Below are positions 1 to 10,528 of a stretch of 64,000 nt of DNA, in pieces. The position numbers and the translations under genes were made by a program. A model generated the notes under the pieces. That model did no database searches. It saw only the letters and a program-made list of their open reading frames with translations, and was not told the origin of the DNA. Each line of letters starts with the position of its first letter. Within the stretch, counting starts at the first letter, position 1. Origin of the DNA: Clavelina lepadiformis (taxonomy: Eukaryota; Chordata; Ascidiacea; Aplousobranchia; Clavelinidae); the NCBI RefSeq assembly GCF_947623445.1, contig NC_135244.1:18662860-18726859 (forward strand), read 5' to 3'.

Positions 1-84
1 CTCTGGGGCCATGGAAACGGGATTCCAATTTTTGAGATGGGGTTTCTTTTGTGGGAGTTTCTTAACACCATCCAGCTGCACTAA
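1..84 (+). CDS. Possible 3'-terminal exon of an unrecognised gene, cut by the window edge
   Basis: Frame 1 is open from base 1 and ends in TAA at 82-84, giving 27 residues that include WGHGNGIPIFEMG and end in LNTIQLH. The composition (Trp, Gly, Phe, Met, few Lys or Asn) looks more like coding sequence than the AT-rich DNA that follows. I do not recognise the protein. An open stretch this short could arise by chance, so this rests on composition alone; the upstream sequence is needed to decide. Confidence 0.3.
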   Translation, partial: LWGHGNGIPIFEMGFLLWEFLNTIQLH

Positions 85-786
85 TCTTAATCAATTTAAG
101 TATTGTTTGTTGTTGTTACCGTGTTAGTTACTGAAGCGTAATTCTACTATCATCTTTTAATTATCACGCTGCATCAGTGTCCAAATTTAAACAACTGTAT
201 CACATATTTTTTCATTTGTTTTATTATTATTTGCATGTTGGGTTTAGGTTTGCATGCCGTGCTAACAATTAATTATTCAGCTTTACCATGTGTTAACATT
301 ATTTTTGCACGTTTTAAGCTCTTGGACTGTATGCACTCTAACTGTATACCAATTACAATAGCCAACTTTCTTATAGCATTAGTACATTTTTGATATAGCA
401 AGTACATATGAATAGTTGCAGCTATTTTTTGTATGGCAGTTTTAACAAAATTATGATGGTGCTAAAGCAAATGCCTTAGAAAAAAGCAATTGCAATTTTG
501 CAGTACCCTAGTCTACTAATCAGGAAACAAATACATAACCATGATTTATAGCCTGGAAAATTTGTGTGATGAACTTCGTCACAACGCCCATTCACTTGCA
601 CGTAGACAATCACATAATAATATTAGAATTATGTGCGTATACAAACACTATGAAAAAGAAATCGATTTTGTATATGTGATAAATCTAATTCTAGTTTAAT
701 TTGTAGTTTAAGCAAATTCGTCAATTCTAATACCAATCTAATCGCAAAAAGCTGAAAAACGACTAGTTGTCCAAGTCTGTCTGCTA

Positions 787-816
787 CATAGATATCTTAC
801 ATATAAGATATCTATG
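787..816. repeat. Perfect 13-bp hairpin
   Basis: CATAGATATCTTA at 787-799 is followed after 4 bases by its exact reverse complement at 804-816. It sits in intergenic DNA with no gene nearby. It could be a leftover transposon centre or a cruciform-prone site; its function is unknown. Confidence 0.75.
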
Positions 817-1517
817 GTCTGCTATGGTATTTTGATGTTGTATCTCGGGGAAGCCCCATACCAAAGTTAATTCATAGACACTTTCTATAAATCCAGAAAC
901 AATTGTTGTTGCAAAAAATTGATTAACGTAAACTAATGCCGTCATTGAGCTTTAGGAACGCAACCATTTAAACATTAAATAAACCAATTGTTTTTTTTTT
1001 TTGCGAAAAGTAACGTTTCATTATTTACACCTTAGAAAATTTTCAATCCAAAGAACTTGCCCTGTAAAGTTGCGTGTTATAATCAAGTAACTATACTTAA
1101 CTTCTTTTGTTTTTTAAAGAAAAAACAATACATCATTGTACTCTTTACTCAAATGTTCCAAAAGTTAACGATAAACGCTTGCGTTAATGTTTGCCAACAA
1201 TATTCAGTTTTATCTGTTTTTCATAAATCCGTTTGAGGTCGCTATTTTGGCAATGAGAACATGACTGCGTGAGCTCGTTTCCAAACTTTCTTTTTATCGT
1301 GTGGTTGTGTAGGTTCCAGCATTGTTGGTGAGTTCTCAACCAAATATTTTTTATTTTTGACTTAATTGCGAAATTAAAGTTTGCCGGAAACATTTTGATT
1401 GTATTCATGATTTGCAATATTTTAAAATTACGGATAAATCAAATGTTCAATATCTTGGTTCAGTATCATAAGCCTACGCACTGAATTACAGCAAGGCCAG
1501 GTCCCAGCCCGTCTGCT

Positions 1518-2264
1518 ATAGTGGATAGTGTGGCGCCTGCGCACACGAGATTCTTAAACGTTCACGCCGATTTATAATAAATGAACAAAGAAACACTAGT
1601 TTTAACACCAATTTGTAATAAAGAAAGTGTTGATGCTTCAATACACGCCAAAATTTGCGTGTTTTTACAATGACCTGTCTGTTTTTCATGGTAGTATTCA
1701 CCTACATTTTGGGTGTTCAAACTTGCTAACTCAGGTGTACTACAGCTAGTCCAGTTTTGCGCTTACTTAATCTTTTTTAGTGTTTATCTAATGACGATAT
1801 GGACTTATCGGCCCCAGCTACTCAAATTGTAATGGAATCTGGTTGTATACTAGACCCCATTTATTTAATTTTAAAATTCTATTTATTTTTCAGTGCAACT
1901 AAATCTGGCCGAGTTCATAGTTTAATAAATGAAGCAGTTGGCTTGCTCTTGAAATTTTTGTATGCTTGTGAAGCCACGTCAAAAAGGCTGAAGTAGATAT
2001 TTATGCCAGTGGCATAACGATCTTTACCACAACAAACTACACTGAAAAGCGTGGCAGTTTTCAACAAGAAAGCATGCGTACAAAGCTGTAAATTTTGGCG
2101 TGATACCGTGGACTGAAGCATCAAGTCTTCGTTTAATTAGTATAAATTTGGGTTCCAAGAACCAGCTTTTCTTTATTCATTTATTTCAAAATGATGTGAA
2201 GAAAAAAGTTTAGCGTACATTTTAATGGACCTTGTGCGTGCATGTGCCACACTTTTCCACTGTG
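1518..2264. mobile_element. Long-terminal-inverted-repeat DNA element (copy A)
   Basis: The left end reads AGTGGATAGTGTGGCGCC and the right end, reverse-complemented, reads AGTGGAAAAGTGTGGCAC. Similarity between the arms continues inward for about 200 bp, with shared words such as AATAAATGAAYAAAG, GATGCTTCA and CGCCAAAATTT. The middle (about 1720-2030) is not palindromic and I see no transposase. The same arm sequence recurs at 7830-8282, 9316-9637 and 23985-24052. This looks like a non-autonomous DNA transposon with unusually long inverted repeats; the superfamily is not clear and the arms have diverged, so it is not recent. Confidence 0.7.
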
Positions 2265-2567
2265 GGCTGTAACCTAGAGGTACATGTCAAATGTTGTCAA
2301 TGCTCCGCACTGCTCTGCGAAGTACTCACAGAAGACACTTATTTTGTGTGCATATTATTAATCTACGTTGAACTTCTTATTTCATAAAGTTTGTAACCAA
2401 CCGATTTTCATCACCACATATCATTCAGCTTACTCGTTGACCACAGTGGCAACTGTTGCACCAGCACGTCGAACTTTTACACAGTAATAAACAAGCAATG
2501 TAAATAATTTTTTAGAAGCAAATTGCCATTATAGTCAAGTTCAACTGTACATATTAACAGAACATAA

Positions 2568-2585
2568 CCTCTGTTTGCCAGCAAA
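2568..2585 (+). promoter_or_regulatory. Candidate 5'-TOP leader of RPL32
   Basis: CCTCTGTTTGCC starts 18 bases before the RPL32 start codon. Vertebrate ribosomal-protein mRNAs begin with a C followed by a pyrimidine tract (TOP) that couples their translation to growth signalling, and this tract is at the right place. The transcription start itself is not visible, and a trans-spliced leader would remove the tract, so this is inference. Confidence 0.4.
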
Positions 2586-3184
2586 ATGACACCACGACCG
2601 CTTAATGGGAAGAAGATTGTCAAGAAGAGGGTGAAGAAATTCATCCGTCACCAATCTGACCGCTACAAAAAGCTAGCAGTAAGTTTGTTATGGTGCAATC
2701 ATGCTTATGCTGATCATGTCCAATTGAGCATCTTTTTTTTACATGATGATGTTCAAATGGTCTTTGCAATGAACATTTGAAATCTAATGTTTTTAGCCAA
2801 ACTGGAGGAAACCAAAGGGTATTGACAGCAGAGTGCGAAGGAAGTTTAAGGGTCAGTATCTCATGCCAGGTGTTGGCTATGGAAGTACAAAAAAGACCCG
2901 TCATTGCATGAGAGATCACCGTGGATTTCGTAAACTCCTTGTCCACAATGTCAGAGATTTGGAGGTGAGTGCTACATAACATATTCACATGTTTGCTTTT
3001 AGGTAGATTTTAACAGCAGGTTACTACTTTTTAGGTTCTTTTGATGTCAAATCGGTCGTTTGCTGCTGAAATTGCTCATGGTGTGTCAAGTCGCAAGCGC
3101 AAGGTTATTGTTCAACGGGCGAATGAGTTAAACATTTACCTAACCAATCCTAATGCCAGACTTCGAAGCGAGGAAAACGAATAA
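2586..3184 (+). CDS. rpl32: 60S ribosomal protein L32 (eL32)
   Basis: Three exons, 2586-2678, 2797-2964 and 3035-3184, join in phase 0 to give 136 residues; the human protein has 135. The N-terminal part carries [19 protein letters not shown], the middle [20 protein letters not shown], and the C-terminus ends [12 protein letters not shown], all typical of eL32. The protein is part of the large ribosomal subunit in the cytoplasm. Introns are 118 and 70 bp with standard gtaagt and gtgagt donors and T-rich acceptors. The start is the first ATG after a TOP-like tract, and an AATAAA lies 9 bp after the stop. Nothing looks broken. Identification is certain; only the transcript ends are inferred. 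Confidence 0.97.
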
Positions 3185-3192
3185 ATAAGTTT

Positions 3193-3198
3193 AATAAA
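3193..3198 (+). terminator. Polyadenylation signal of RPL32
   Basis: AATAAA lies 9 bases after the RPL32 stop codon and is followed by T-rich sequence. This implies a very short 3' UTR, which is usual for ribosomal protein genes. Confidence 0.7.
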
Positions 3199-3784
3199 AT
3201 TCGCACCCATACTTCTGTCTTTGTATATATTACAAATTAGTGCTAAAGTTAGGCATCACAGGCTAGATAGAAGCAGCTGGTGATTATCAACAACCAACAC
3301 AATGTTATAGTAAAAAAACACTCACAACTCTTTGATGCATTGTATTTGACGAAAATTAATAAATAATCTCTCTTGAAAAGTTACTTAAGGCCAGCAGAAA
3401 TTTGTAATGTTTCAAAATTTGTAAGTTATGTAATCTTTCACAAAAATCAAGCACCTCAATCAGAAGTTTTTAAATCATGCCAGTTAACAGAGTGCTTGTA
3501 AGGGAAGGTTGCACTACTAGGCTTTGCCTCAGCCTAAATGTTAATCAGGATTTGCAATGCAAAGTGTGTGACAAAAGAAACATGAAATGTTTGTCAAATC
3601 CGTATGTCTTAGGACAGAACAATGGAAATACGCATGGGTGCTGTTCTTCAAATGCAAAGAAGTGTCAACTGTGTTGAAATGGATTTATAAGGTACTTTCC
3701 TAACCTTGGGTCTTCACAAGAATTCCTTATTCCAATTGAATTACTTTAGTCTAGTAGTTTGCATCACCTGTAGTAAAAATTTGG
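3199..3784. other. Gap between convergent RPL32 and the DZF gene
   Basis: This stretch probably holds the 3' UTR of the minus-strand DZF gene. I saw no coding exon or repeat. The 66-codon open frame at 3477-3677 is Cys- and Asn-rich and resembles nothing I know. Confidence 0.5.
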
Positions 3785-6700
3785 CTAACCATATTTTACC
3801 GATTTATTTTCAAGTCCTAAAACTGAATGCAGTTTTCCAAATTCCATCAGACGCAAACTGTTTTGAGCAGCTGCTGTTATGTCTTCAGCTGCTTCTACGT
3901 CCAGTTGCATTCCCACATCAGTTTCTTTCTCACAAGGATCTTTTAAACCGATACTATCTGGAAGCAGGACACCACTGCTCAGAACTGAAAATCAATTGAG
4001 CTATTTAGTTGTAGAAAATAACTTTATTTGTATTTAAAGTATAACACTGTTTATTTAGTTGATGTTGTCTGAACCGTGTTAACCACATTTTAAAGTAAAA
4101 TAAGAAACAGGATATAGTTTGGCACTCTTATGGTTAACTTTATAATTTTAGACACGAGCTTATAAGCTTGCTTATGCAGAAGCAAGCTTACACCTTCTTC
4201 AAGAGTACTGTGAAATAACATATGCTTGCGAAAGCTGTTAACTACAAAAGCCTGGGCTAAAATATAATGTGTTATTAACAACATACTTTCCATGCATCTT
4301 TTAAAAATGAAATCAACTTTAGTGAAATTTTCGCTTTCATGCTCATCTACTTTCATGATTTTTTTCTGCTCCTCGGCACTGTCCATGGCAGTACAGACCA
4401 GAACAACAACCAACCATACCGATAACTTCTTCCAGTTAGCATCAGTTTCTCTCATGTGCAAGATAACTCGTGTGACTGTCAGACCTTGCATCGACGTATC
4501 CAACTTGGACAAAAAGCAATAAATTGGAGCTAGTCTAGGGGCTTTCAAGCATGGAAGGTAAATGTAATTGACTGTTGTCCTTAATAACAAAAAATTGTTG
4601 CATGTTATTACAGCGTTTCTAAATTTAGGATAAATGAAAAGAAACACAAAAAGTCCAAAAAATGTATATTATAAAATATTTTGTATCATAATGTTTGACA
4701 ATCTACCGTAAGTACCTTTGTGGAAAAAAATCGTAATCTGCGTATTGCTGCTAATCCTATAAGGCAACTTTTTGATGACAGCAAGTCTGATTCAGCTATT
4801 TTCTTGTTTTCACCTATTGGTCCTTGATCAGACCATTCTGGTGATGTTAACCTGATACAATGCAGAAAAAGATTAATATTTGAAAAATACATCAATGCAA
4901 TGACCGCTCTGGAAATTCTTGAAGAAAAGTAAATGACCAAACAGCTACTGGTTACTGCAGGTTCCCCCACACAATGAAAAAATATAACTGAACTGGCGTT
5001 TAGTACATCATCTCTGCAATTTGTCATCAACAGCATTTGCCATCGGAAATAGAAATTATGATAACTTAATACTACTGTACATACAATTGATTATGAAATT
5101 TCAAGAAGTGGGTCATGCCTATTTAAAAAAAATCTGATTCTAATCATTGATACATACGGTATTACTAAGAGCTCGGCAACCACTCTTTCAAAAGGAGTGT
5201 TGCTCTCACTCGTCAATGACAAAAAGAGCGATGCTTGTTAAAAGTTACAATTTTTAAGTCGTCCATAGCACTGAGTGTTTTATTATTGTAAAAATAGCAT
5301 CTTTTAAAGAGATACAGAAAGTCATTAATGAAAACAAATTAGGTATAGAAAAGTATATAATTACAATCATGTATTTTTTAAAGAATATGTACCGGTAGTC
5401 TTTATAACAACTACCACTATTATGTGATTGACCAGTATTTGTATTCACTAATTCACACCCATTTTACTTTTGAAACATGATTCAGTAAAAACAATTTTAA
5501 TACTATTTATCAATCGTGCACTGTTCAATTGGTACTTCATTGAGAAAATGCACGGCAATGTGCCAACACACACCTGAACAAAGCACATTATATGCCTTTA
5601 CTAAGATCGGCACAGGAGTAGTATGGTGTAAAATACATTAATAGCACTGTAGCAAGGATGGTAATGACTGCTGTTGCTTTCCCCTACTATGTGATGCTAT
5701 CACGCTCTTTACACCAGCACATGTTCATACGCTACCACTCCCATTCAACGGCCAGATGCTGTCTTACTGTGCGTGTACATAGTATGAACAAGTGGCATCA
5801 ATGTGATTTCATACACGAGTACTTGGGACTTAACAAGAAACAATTTTAATTATTCCAACTAATAAAGTATGTACTAGGTTTTCCCATCTCTAATAGTAGA
5901 TACAAGTAGGCTACCTTATTATGGCTTCAAAACCATCAAAGTCTTCAAATTTAGTAACTATGCATTCAGCCTCATCATCAAGGGAAAGAGTGAAATTTTG
6001 ATTCTGCATTTCTTTTTCCTTGGCTAAGTGAAAAGGAAATATTTCCCTTAAGGTAACGAGAAGATTGCGTGTTGGTTTTTGCTGCATTCAAAATTAAAAC
6101 TCATTTTATTTGTTAACATTTATTACAACACACAGTTACTTCAAAATCTTTTAATATAAAGATATTATAACTATCTATCAATAAAACTATCAGTTACCTT
6201 AGCCAGTACCACAATAGTTGATCGCATACAATCTCCAACCAATAACCGCATGGCAACATCACCACATTTAAGGGCACCAATAAGAACAGCAACAGGTTTC
6301 TTCTTACAAGGTTTAGTTTTTTTATTGTCAATAAAAGTAGTAGCTTCTTCGTCAGATTTAATGACAGGTTCATCGTTCTTTTCACTGGGATTGAGATTAA
6401 CTTGCTCTTCATATTCTCTAGATAACTGAACCGCACTTTCTTTAATGGCATTAAGCATGGCATTTACAACCACATTTATTTGGGTTCGCTTTTCCTTTGA
6501 AACATTGGCAACTTTGTGCTTGTTATATATTGCTTCTTCAAATCTGTTGAAGTTCTTTGGTAGTTTCCTGGGTAAGGATTTATTTCGTCTATTTATATTG
6601 TCAAGCTTCTTTGCCACCTTTGGAAGCATTTTAATTCGTTTAGCATCGACATTGTGACCACTAAAATTTAAGCTTGAAGCAGAAACATTATCATGTCTGT

Positions 6701-7289
6701 GATTTTTATAAGAATGAAAATTGTGATCTTCATAGAAGTTAACACCATGCGGATCATCCAAACAGTCGTCATGGTAATCACTTTGAAAGTGGGCTCGCTT
6801 TTGTCCTTGTCTGTGTTCCACCTGTTTCCATTCAAGGTCAGGTGACCAGTCATTTTCGGCAGCGTATTCATTAAATTGGTCTTCTCCATGCCATTGCTGA
6901 TCTGCCTCATAACTGGTTCTGTAGGAGGATTCGGGAAAATCACTTGTATAGTGTTCATAATAATCTTCAGTACCTGGTCCGAGATTATTCAAACCACTCT
7001 GATCCCATGTTTTACCACTATTATTTGCATAGCCCATTCCTGAATCCCAATAATTGTCAAAATCATTTCGGTAGTGGTGCGGTGTGTAGACATCAGTCAT
7101 ATAGCTTGTACTTTCTATTTTTCCGTAACCTCCTGTTCTGTTGAAACTACCATGTAACGGCTGTTCAAATCCCCCATGCAAACTTTGTTGCCTTCCGTAG
7201 TTAGAACGTGCATTTCTTTGTGCGTAGCTTTTTTTGCGTCTACCCCTTGAATAACCATCATGTCGGGCATAAGATGCCATTCTTCTCAA
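3785..7289 (-). CDS. DZF-domain protein (ILF3/ZFR/STRBP-like) lacking zinc fingers and dsRBDs
   Basis: Exons in gene order are 7289-6198, 6081-5915, 4920-4891, 4851-4716, 4503-4287 and 3984-3785, joining in frame to 613 residues. Residues 1-240 are low-complexity and rich in Tyr, His, Asn and Arg, with a basic RG-type start. From about residue 248 (NRFEEAIYNKH) to the end runs a DZF domain, the dimerising nucleotidyltransferase-like fold of NF45, NF90 and ZFR. Landmarks include VVLAK-QKPTRNLL, LTSPEW, LAAIRRLRFF, FKRCMEILSSGVLLPDS, GLKDPCEKE and EDITAAAQNSLRL. Known DZF proteins bind RNA or pair with NF45 in the nucleus. The protein stops about 25 residues past the domain, so the C-terminal dsRBDs of ILF3/STRBP are absent and no C2H2 finger is seen. 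Exon 3 (30 nt) and the 39-nt intron after it are the least certain parts: skipping exon 3 also keeps frame but loses a core strand. Confidence 0.85.
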
Positions 7290-7829
7290 GCCAACTTATT
7301 GAGCACAGTTATGATATTGTAAGGAAACATAATTCGTAAGTAAAAATATTTCTATTGAAAATAATTTTAACCAAAGAATGAATTTTTAGACATGATTAGT
7401 TCACACTATATCCAGCATTCCAGCAGTCTTCAACCTACGATCCACAGTGTCATATTAAGTTTATGACATTACAACGTTGCCGTCAGTAAAATCAATTTTA
7501 TCAAGTTTAATGATCCAAGTTTTTAGTAATTTTTAACACAATTTTCATTCATGTTGGTGTAATTGTGTTTCAAATTTGTATGTGCTTGTTTGTTACGCCA
7601 CAAATAAACTTGCTGCATCATCTGTTTTGAATGCAAGTAAAATTGCTTTTTCAGTATTACCGTTTTAAGTACAGAAATTGGTGAATATTAACAAGGCATA
7701 ACTTTTAAAACAACTAGTGGACTTATCAGGACTCTCGCATCTGCTACACAACAGTTTGAATGAGTGTTACTAATATGGATATCCATTTTCATTTTTTTGG
7801 AAATCAACCTCTTTCTGGATGCAACTGGA

Positions 7830-8282
7830 CCACAGCGGAAAGTGTGGCACCTGCATACACGAGATTCAGTAATTTGCACACCAAACTTATTATCTTAACG
7901 CCAATTTGTGAATAAATAAACACAAAGAAAAGGTGGTTGTTTAAACTCCAATCTATAATAAATAAACCAGAATTGGGATTTCAGTAAACGCCATCATGCC
8001 AAAATTTACGACTTTGCAGGCACAACTGATCGAAGACTGCCTTACTTTCCAGTCGGTTGTTTATGATCCAGACGGGAGTTTTCCACAAAAAATTGTGCAT
8101 GCAAAGACACTTTGGTATCAAGACATGCACCATTGCGTTGATTGTTTGTTTATTAATAATAAATTGGCGTTCAAACAACCAACATTCTTTGTTTATTTAT
8201 TATAAATTGATGTGAAGATAAAAAAAGTTCAGCGTGCACGTTGATGAATTTAGTTCGTACAGGTGCCACACTTTATGACCAC
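7830..8282. mobile_element. Long-terminal-inverted-repeat DNA element (copy B)
   Basis: The left end contains AAGTGTGGCACCTGCATACA and the right end, reverse-complemented, AAGTGTGGCACCTGTACGAA. The arms match over about 200 bp, with shared words CGCCAATTT, ATAATAAATAAAC and TGGTTGTTT, and nearly meet in the middle, so the element is almost one large imperfect palindrome. It belongs to the same family as the element at 1518-2264 but lacks that copy's central spacer. No transposase is visible. Confidence 0.7.
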
Positions 8283-8539
8283 TTCAGACTCATAAACAAG
8301 GCATCAAACTTGAGTCACAATTCAAGTCGAGTCTTTCAATAAATAGAGCTTAGTAAGTCAAGTTATGTCTGAAGCCAAATCAAATAGCCCACACAAAAAG
8401 CAAAAATACTCTATCGCGAAGCATTGGGGAATTTTCGAAAACTTGCTTCCTTTTTGCAGCGTCCTAAGCTGTTAAAAGGAAAATCATCCTCATTTTAACT
8501 TGTAGCAGTAAAAAATTGTAACGGTAAAACATTGAACGT

Positions 8540-8700
8540 TAAAAAAATTGGAAGCGTCCATTTCACCGGCTGCCGGCTACCGGCTACCGAATTTAGAAAA
8601 AGCTACTTTGGTAAAACGGCTGCCTATGAAGCAAACAAGTATTTTACCGGCCGCCGTTTACCGAAGCAGGAAAATGGTTGTGGCGGTCAGTGCCATAACA
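8540..8700. repeat. Unclassified interspersed repeat, CCGGCTACCG-rich
   Basis: This stretch contains the iterated words CCGGCTGCCGGCTACCGGCT and ACCGAATTTAG. In reverse complement it resembles 25690-25880, which has GCCGTATACCGAAGTGAG and TTCGGTAACCGGCTAGCCGG in the same order. Two diverged copies in opposite orientation suggest an old dispersed element. I cannot assign a family. Confidence 0.5.
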
Positions 8701-9315
8701 ATATTTTACACCTAAAATTAATTGCTTTTTTAAAAGATAAAATTAGACCTGTACCTTTAATTTTTACTTCTGTGTGACCTTTCGTGTTCTTAATTGTGTT
8801 CGATTTCGTCAGTGGGTTCCACGTGCACGTGTTAAAGATGTCGTTTTATAGTTTCTGATTTGCCGAACGTTGAACTTACTCTTGTAGTTGGCGTGAATTC
8901 TGTGTACTTTCTGAGAAGGACAGTCAGCCTTCTCAAGGAGTGCTTGTGCATTACGTACGTCATACAAAATCAAACATGCCACGGGCTATCCAAGACACAT
9001 ATTACCGATACCGCTAGGTATATGAGACACATGCCACAGATACCACTGGATATCGAAGTCACATGCTTCGAGGCAAGTGGTTTGTTACGGCCCCGACTCG
9101 TTATGTCTGTTTTCTTCCAATAATAAATTAAAGTTAAGTTAGAAGGATTGTAGGTGTAACCAAGTCATTTTTGTACTTTCGAAATTATGTCGAGTACATT
9201 TAAGTTCTGATTCCAGTCAAATTAAACTGTTACTCCAGGTAAGTTAGGTCAATGCTTTTAACTTCAAAAATAATTCTGACGTCACAAGCATAAAAAATTT
9301 AGTGGCATCAGTGCA

Positions 9316-9637
9316 TGTTGATATGTGTTAAATGCGGGTGCGTGTGCCATACTTTGGTACAGTACTTTCAAATAGTGTGTCATATAATGGAAAGCGTGGC
9401 AGCTTCACGCATGAGGTTCACCAGTGTGCACGTCGAAATTTTTTTATTTTTAAGCTAAGTTACAATACCGGAAAATTAACAAAGAAGAGTTGGTTGTTTG
9501 AACGCCAGTTTATAATAAATAGGCCTAACAAAGTATTGAGGCTTCAGTGCACACCATTACACCAAAATTTGTGTCTTTCACGCACAATTTCACGTCCGAA
9601 AACTGCCATACTTACCAGTCGGCCAGTATGGCCTACG
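9316..9637. mobile_element. Partial copy of the long-inverted-repeat family
   Basis: GGAAAGCGTGGCAGC near 9380, then TTGGTTGTTTGAACGCC, TATAATAAATAGG, GAGGCTTCAGTGC and CCAAAATTTGTG, follow the same order as the left arms at 1518 and 7830. A right-end-like GTGCGTGTGCCATACTTTGG precedes it at about 9340. Only about one arm and a stub are present, so this is a rearranged or truncated copy. Confidence 0.6.
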
Positions 9638-9706
9638 TGGGTAGGCTATACAGTAAGTACACGCAGAATCTGACAGATAGAATCTTTGGGTCTAGTTATT
9701 CTAGTA

Positions 9707-10171
9707 CATTGAGACGTTGTTAATCCGAACCCCGAACAACCGGAATCCCCTTTATCTGACACAAAATTGCCGGGAGAGGATTTCTTCCTATGCATTTTAA
9801 CCCTTTAATCCGGAAACAACACTGACCGACTCCGACACAAAAGCTTTAGAACAAATGTGCTGAATTAATAGCAATAAAAGCCGATAAACCGGATTATTAA
9901 GAGTGAAGCGAAAATGATTTACGATTGTCATAGATACAGTACGTAGTTAGTTGACAAAAAAAATTGCCGATTATCTACGCTAAATAATTTTGCAGTTTTA
10001 TTCTTTAAACTCCTATGCATACTTTGAATTGAAGTAAGTTGCATACTGCTTTTTGAACACGGTGCTATCTTTGCAAGATGATTGATTTTTCGCATTCCGA
10101 TAATCTGGATACCCCGCTAAACAGACATTTTATGACGAAACAAAGTGGTCCGGATTAACCAGGTTTGACTG
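9707..10171. mobile_element. Non-autonomous pogo/Tigger-like DNA transposon
   Basis: The right end, reverse-complemented, reads CAGTCAAACCTGGTTAATCC followed by GGACC, the usual terminal pattern of pogo/Tigger elements. The left end at 9707 matches at about 19 of 25 positions. TA dinucleotides flank both ends (9705-9706 and 10172-10173), as expected for Tc1/mariner/pogo target duplication. The 465-bp interior has no transposase frame. The diverged left terminus suggests moderate age. Confidence 0.75.
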
Positions 10172-10180
10172 TATATATTA

Positions 10181-10262
10181 TACAAGTACACAACCAGATG
10201 ACGTCACAATTTGAGTAGTTGGAGTCTATTATACAAAGGCATCCTGTGGTTGTGCACTTGTA
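10181..10262. mobile_element. Small palindromic MITE, copy 1
   Basis: ACAAGTACACAACCAGATGA at the left and TGTGGTTGTGCACTTGTA at the right form terminal inverted repeats of about 15 bp around an interior of about 50 bp. A second copy in opposite orientation lies at 46572-46662 and shares the interior words GACGTCACA/GACATCACA and CAAAGGCATCCTG. It abuts the pogo-like element on its left. Confidence 0.7.
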
Positions 10263-10528
10263 AAATTGCGGTTCATGTTCAATATAAACATATTGAAGCT
10301 ATCATATATACAAAATACAGAATAAGCCTTTTGTAATTACACATTTCGTTATTGGCTGCTACATTTCACTGGAAAAAATCCTACGTTCAAAGCTATTTTT
10401 CACAGGTTTCTTGTTAACCTAACTTTAATGTTATGAAATAGTACAGTGAAATAATTACTTGCTTTGTCATTATAGTTGATTCATATAAGTTTGCCTTAGG
10501 ACTGTTGTGTACATTTTTTACAAAAGAA

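Larger units (their letters stand above)
85..2567. other. Intergenic DNA upstream of RPL32
   Basis: No coding exon with convincing splice sites or family similarity was found. The stretch holds a short perfect hairpin (787-816) and a long-inverted-repeat element (about 1518-2264), both listed separately. The rest is AT-rich sequence with homopolymer runs. Short open frames here do not resemble known proteins. Confidence 0.6.
7290..10528. other. Intergenic DNA between the divergent DZF and QDPR genes
   Basis: No coding exon was recognised. The region is filled with repeats, listed separately: a long-inverted-repeat element (7830-8282), an unclassified repeat (8540-8700), another inverted-repeat fragment (9316-9637), a pogo/Tigger-like element (9707-10171) and a small palindromic MITE (10181-10262). 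The open frames at 7981-8205 and 9332-9673 lie within element arms. Confidence 0.6.

Noticed and set aside
2679-2796. Possible C/D-box snoRNA in RPL32 intron 1 (an ATGATGA-like C box)
   Set aside because: No D box (CTGA) downstream at a usable distance and no terminal stem.
3477-3677. Cys-rich 66-codon frame downstream of RPL32
   Set aside because: Cys spacing fits no domain I know, and it lies in the probable 3' UTR region of the DZF gene.
4090-4647. 185-codon minus-strand frame read as one gene
   Set aside because: Only 4287-4503 is coding, as an exon of the DZF gene; the rest is intron that happens to stay open.
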